Position numbers and translations under genes: made by a program. From an uncultured Sphingomonadaceae bacterium (GTDB lineage Bacteria; Pseudomonadota; Alphaproteobacteria; Sphingomonadales; Sphingomonadaceae): a stretch of 64,000 bases of DNA. Each line of letters opens with the position of its first letter. Position 1 is the stretch's first letter. The stretch is taken from assembly GCA_947493215.1 (NCBI GenBank), contig CANLQE010000003.1:186001-250000 (forward strand), read 5' to 3'. Positions 61,201 through 64,000 of this stretch are shown here, piece by piece. Below the pieces are notes generated by a model. It had not been told where the DNA came from. It saw nothing but the letters and a program-made list of their open reading frames with translations, and ran no database searches.

Positions 61201-61618
61201 TCAGCGCCATATCCTCCACCCACTCAAACAGGTCGGCTTCATATAAAAAGCAATCACCTTTTTCGGCGCGCAAGTTTCCGGTGGAGAGTAAACGCGTCAG
61301 CCGCCCCCAACCATAACGGGTCATCGGATAGGCAATGATATCCGGCGTCTCATCTGCAAAGACCAGCCGAGCGCCAACAATCAATTTGAAATCGGGTAGA
61401 GCAACGCCTTCTTCTGCGGCATCTTCATAGGCGGTGCGTAAAGAGGCATGGGCGCGGACAACCCCGGCGACGCTGTTCTTGTCGGCGATGCCGATGCCGG
61501 TCATGCCGAGCAGCATGGCCTGCGCAACCATATCAGCAGGCGAAGAAGCACCGCGCAAAAAGCTGTAATGGCTAGCCGCACATAATTCAGCAAAGACCGG
61601 TTCGGGTGGACCTGTCAC
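58283..61618 (-). CDS. dnaE2: Error-prone DNA polymerase (ImuC/DnaE2)
   Basis: This 1111-residue C-family polymerase of the DnaE2/ImuC type performs SOS translesion synthesis with ImuA and ImuB. It has an N-terminal PHP domain ([36 protein letters not shown]), the polymerase core with [19 protein letters not shown] and [20 protein letters not shown] (catalytic Asp pair), the [14 protein letters not shown] region, and a C-terminal OB fold ([26 protein letters not shown]). The GTG start at 61618 overlaps the imuB stop (GTGA); the longer in-frame ATG at 61690 lies within imuB. Confidence 0.96.
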   Translation of the reverse strand: [1111 protein letters not shown]

Positions 61619-63168
61619 GCGAACAGGCCATGGATATACCAGTCCGGATTGGCCTTCTCTGATCCATAAAGCCCGTGTCGGAACAACCAATAGCGCCGCC
61701 CGCGCATATCCTCGACCCGGTAATAGTCACGGGTCAGGCCGCCTTTTCCAGCCTGCTGCCCATCGCGCCTTTGCCACCATTCCGAAGAGATGCGTTCCGG
61801 CCCTTCATAGCGGCTGACTCGGTGGACCTTGCGCCGCCAAGTGAAACGATAGGGCGGGCCATCGGGCACCTCGGCGAGCACCTTTATGTGTTGCGGCGGA
61901 TCAAACATATGTAGAGGCCGTAAAGGCGGCTCTCCCGCCTTGGGCTTGTCCCACGCCTTGGGCGGGCCGCTATCCAGAGCGGGCAGGGCGAGCAGGCCCT
62001 GTTCGGGAATATGACTGTCCGCAGGCATGAAATGCTGAACCTGGGTCCGCCCCAGCCGGACACTGAGCTGACTGACCAATGCGGCCTGATCCCCTTGTTT
62101 GTCTTGGCCGCCTTCCAGTCGATATTGCTCCATTTCCAAACTGTCGGTGGCGACAATAGACAGCCGGATCAGGTCATAACCAAAGCCGGGATTCAGCGGA
62201 TCGTTCAGCGCGTCTATCCGTTCCCTTAGCAGGCGTTTGAACAAAGCGGCATCGCGGGTTGCGGGTGCAGTCTCAATGGCGAGGCGCGCTACGTCACCGT
62301 CACAGCGGAATAATATCATGCGGATCATCCGTGCGCCTTGGCCGCGTTCTTCAAGCTGCCGGGCCGCTTCGATAAAGAGTTCCTCCAGACAGCTTATGGC
62401 AAAATCAATATGGGTGAGTGGTTCGGCAAAACGGCGTTCAGTGGTGACATTGGCGAGCTTGCGGATCGGATCTATTGGGCGGTCTTCAATCCCCATGATC
62501 CGGTCGAGCCGAACCGCCAGTAAAGACCCAAAACGCGCGACCAAGGCGGCGCGCGGCCGCTCTGCCAGATCACCAATATGATAAAGCCCGGCGCGTTCGA
62601 GCGCGCGGTGGGTATTGTCATTCATGGCAAGGGCAGAGACAGGCAATTGCGCCTCAGCGCCTTCCCGCAAGCCATGATGGGCGAGCGCTAGCGCTGCATC
62701 GGGTGTTCCGGCCAAAGCCCATGACAGGCTGTACCCAGCTTGATCGAACCGGTCTTCGGCATCTTCGACCAGTGCGTTTTCCGAAGCGAAGAAATGGGTA
62801 CAGCCGCTAATGTTGAGTAACAACGTGCGCGGCGGGCTGACCGATACCATCGGAGTATAGCGCAAACAGGCATCGGCAAGCTGCTCAAGCAAAGCGGCAT
62901 CCGCCAGCACGTCATGATCAAAAGCTTTCAGGTCAGGCACGCGTGCCCGCGCATCGGCGAGCTTCATGCCGGGAGCAAGGCCCAGATATGCAGCCTCCCG
63001 ATCCACAGCCATCAACACCATCGCGCCCTTCACTTTTTCGATCAGGGCAAAGGGGGTGGTCAGGGCAGCGTTAAGCGCGCGCGCGTATTTTTTCGTGATC
63101 CGTTCTGATTCCAGATACGGCAGGAACAGCGCTAATATCCGGCGCTTCCTGAAAACTTCTTGTTTCAC
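61615..63168 (-). CDS. imuB: ImuB, inactive Y-family polymerase-like protein
   Basis: This 517-residue protein of the Y-family polymerase fold starts KRRILALFLPYLESERITKKYA. The catalytic acidic residues of real Y-family polymerases are not at the expected positions, as in other ImuB proteins. It acts as a hub that links ImuA, DnaE2 and the beta clamp in SOS mutagenesis. Regions ALAGTPDAALALAHHG and RALERAGLYHIGDLAERPRAALVARFG are typical. The GTG start at 63168 has GGAG 7 bases upstream and lies 98 bp inside imuA. Confidence 0.94.
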   Translation of the reverse strand: MKQEVFRKRRILALFLPYLESERITKKYARALNAALTTPFALIEKVKGAMVLMAVDREAAYLGLAPGMKLADARARVPDLKAFDHDVLADAALLEQLADACLRYTPMVSVSPPRTLLLNISGCTHFFASENALVEDAEDRFDQAGYSLSWALAGTPDAALALAHHGLREGAEAQLPVSALAMNDNTHRALERAGLYHIGDLAERPRAALVARFGSLLAVRLDRIMGIEDRPIDPIRKLANVTTERRFAEPLTHIDFAISCLEELFIEAARQLEERGQGARMIRMILFRCDGDVARLAIETAPATRDAALFKRLLRERIDALNDPLNPGFGYDLIRLSIVATDSLEMEQYRLEGGQDKQGDQAALVSQLSVRLGRTQVQHFMPADSHIPEQGLLALPALDSGPPKAWDKPKAGEPPLRPLHMFDPPQHIKVLAEVPDGPPYRFTWRRKVHRVSRYEGPERISSEWWQRRDGQQAGKGGLTRDYYRVEDMRGRRYWLFRHGLYGSEKANPDWYIHGLFA

Positions 63169-63877
63169 GGTTCCACTCCAAACGGACGTTTAAGCCATCC
63201 AACCCGCCGCGATGGCGCAGTAATGTAAGTTCAAAAACAGGATGGCCGACCGCATTGGCCGCCAGCGCTTTTGACGGCGCGGCTGCGACTTGCCAGCGGC
63301 TAAAGGCGGCGCTGGGCATCGGTGCGGCTTTGCTGCGCAGCATGAAGGTCGTTACGCCGGATTTCTTGGCAGACAGCGCCAAGCGCCGGGTCGCGGTCAG
63401 ATCCAGGCCTTTGGGGTTTTTACCCGCCAGTTCCACAATCACGGCCCCGATGGGTGCGCAACGCACCGCGTCTGCGGCGGCGCGCAGCACCGCGATGCTA
63501 TCGGCGGCATCAATATATAATATGTGATCGGGATTAATCCCTAATTCGACCAGACCGGGCGGGTAAAGCCGCCCCTGCCGCCGGGCTTCCCCACGGTCTC
63601 GTACCCATGTAATCGGTTGATCTGATGTCTCCGCCGCCATCCGCGCACGCGCTGCCAGAAGGAGGGTCAGGGCGGCGGCGTTGCTGCTATCATCCGGTTC
63701 GGCAGTATGAATTTCGTGAAGCTGCGCCAGTGGCAAGCCATGATTAGGCGTTTCTTTTGATAGGGCGATATCAAGGGACGCTGCCCCAAAAGTGAAATTG
63801 GGAACCGTGATATTGTCCAGCATCTGTGACTTATGCGCGCTAAACTTCTCTAATATATGCGAATCGACTATGTTCAT
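63071..63877 (-). CDS. imuA: ImuA (RecA-like SOS mutagenesis accessory protein)
   Basis: This 268-residue RecA-fold protein, first gene of the imuA-imuB-dnaE2 cassette, has LDIALSKETPNHGLPLAQLHEIH, ALTLLLAARARMA, GLVELGINPDHILYIDAADSIAVLRAAADAVRC and AVIVELAGKNP segments as in other ImuA proteins. It is thought to modulate RecA in translesion synthesis. I choose the ATG at 63877; it lies inside the LexA box and very near the expected transcription start, so the mRNA may be leaderless. An ATG at 63901 is in frame but upstream of the predicted -10. Confidence 0.9.
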   Translation of the reverse strand: MNIVDSHILEKFSAHKSQMLDNITVPNFTFGAASLDIALSKETPNHGLPLAQLHEIHTAEPDDSSNAAALTLLLAARARMAAETSDQPITWVRDRGEARRQGRLYPPGLVELGINPDHILYIDAADSIAVLRAAADAVRCAPIGAVIVELAGKNPKGLDLTATRRLALSAKKSGVTTFMLRSKAAPMPSAAFSRWQVAAAPSKALAANAVGHPVFELTLLRHRGGLDGLNVRLEWNRETRSFQEAPDISAVPAVSGIRTDHEKIRARA

Positions 63878-63886
63878 GGTTTGTTC
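63872..63886 (-). promoter_or_regulatory. LexA (SOS) box overlapping the imuA start
   Basis: GTTCATGGTTTGTTC on the plus strand (GAACAAACCATGAAC on the coding strand) is an exact match to the alphaproteobacterial LexA consensus GTTC-N7-GTTC. It covers the imuA start codon and would block transcription when LexA is bound, releasing the cassette after DNA damage. A further GAAC (63896-63899) makes GTTCT-N7-AGAAC with part of the box. Confidence 0.85.
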
Positions 63887-63887
63887 T

Positions 63888-63915
63888 AATTTATAGAACA
63901 TTCAAAACGGGTCAA
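63888..63915 (-). promoter_or_regulatory. Predicted imuA promoter
   Basis: On the minus strand TTGACC (63910-63915, -35) is followed after 16 bases by TAAATT (63888-63893, -10). The expected transcription start lies about 6-8 bases further, next to the LexA box and the ATG at 63877. From 63916 to the window end I see no gene. Confidence 0.55.
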
Positions 63916-64000
63916 GGGGAACGGCGTTTCGGGGTCGTGATTTTACATTGCTGTATCCCGCCGCAATAGACTATGAAGCTCCTCAGGATAAAGGGATAAG

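Noticed and set aside
63901-63901. Longer imuA start at 63901
   Set aside because: It would lie upstream of the predicted -10 box, so the transcript would not contain it; the 63877 ATG is preferred.
1-64000. Mobile elements, phage genes, CRISPR arrays, tRNA or rRNA
   Set aside because: I looked through the intergenic stretches and saw no transposase or integrase reading frame, no regularly spaced repeats and no cloverleaf-like region.

Overview
The window reads as a stretch of chromosome from an alphaproteobacterium, most likely a marine or freshwater member of the Sphingomonadales (inference). Support comes from the lineage-typical combination of a membrane-anchored cytochrome c of CycM type, a HisZ-PurA neighbourhood, a serC-serA pair with an RBS-sequestering leader, an ScfR/RamB-type regulator divergent from aceA, an imuA-imuB-dnaE2 cassette with a GTTC-N7-GTTC LexA box, and a pyruvylated-exopolysaccharide locus. 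Gene density is high, many genes overlap by 4 bp (ATGA or GTGA), and I saw no tRNA, rRNA, insertion sequence, phage gene or CRISPR array.

Layout. (1) 1-6305: miscellaneous genes: the end of an alpha/beta hydrolase, a TetR regulator, a class C beta-lactamase-fold serine hydrolase, a small cationic secreted protein, a thioredoxin-fold lipoprotein, glutaminase and an unknown exported protein. (2) 6510-22701: an exopolysaccharide locus: outer-membrane export lipoprotein, acetyltransferase, initiating sugar-phosphate transferase, five glycosyltransferases or modifying enzymes including a pyruvyl transferase, a flippase, a Wzy-like polymerase, a tyrosine autokinase/chain-length protein, a beta-barrel protein and a beta-helix lipoprotein. 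Together they describe Wzx/Wzy-type assembly. (3) 22721-28130: a catabolic-looking island with a short-chain dehydrogenase, three NTF2/SnoaL-fold small proteins and two different Rieske oxygenase alpha subunits, arranged as two small-protein/Rieske pairs. No ferredoxin or reductase gene is present in the window. (4) 28135-40571: a cobalamin uptake, salvage and late-synthesis block. cobU lies on the minus strand. A B12 riboswitch with a terminator hairpin precedes a tightly overlapping plus-strand operon: btuB, cobD, cobO, btuF, btuC, btuD, cbiB, cobQ, bluB, cobT, cobS, cobC. No corrin-ring genes are seen.

(5) 40611-45130: pheA, cycM, a LOG-family gene, an extensin-like protein, a haem-binding ferric-reductase-like membrane protein and a PepSY-like protein. 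(6) 45198-54371: primary metabolism: serC, serA, hisZ, purA, an L,D-transpeptidase lipoprotein, and the divergent scfR/aceA pair with an array of TGTAA half-sites between them. (7) 54440-58063: a minus-strand run of mostly exported proteins: a single-haem cytochrome, a TPR protein, a matrix-metalloprotease-like protein with a cysteine switch, an acidic lipoprotein and a small protein with four 11-residue DxDGDG repeats. (8) 58283-63877: the SOS mutagenesis cassette imuA-imuB-dnaE2.

The points most worth a second look are the MMP-like matrixin, the paired NTF2-Rieske genes with a Glu in place of the usual bridging Asp in one of them, the half-site array between scfR and aceA, the repeat-built calcium-site-like protein, and the exopolysaccharide locus with its unassigned single-TM protein and beta-helix protein. 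Function calls rest on motif recognition and gene order; no database search was possible.
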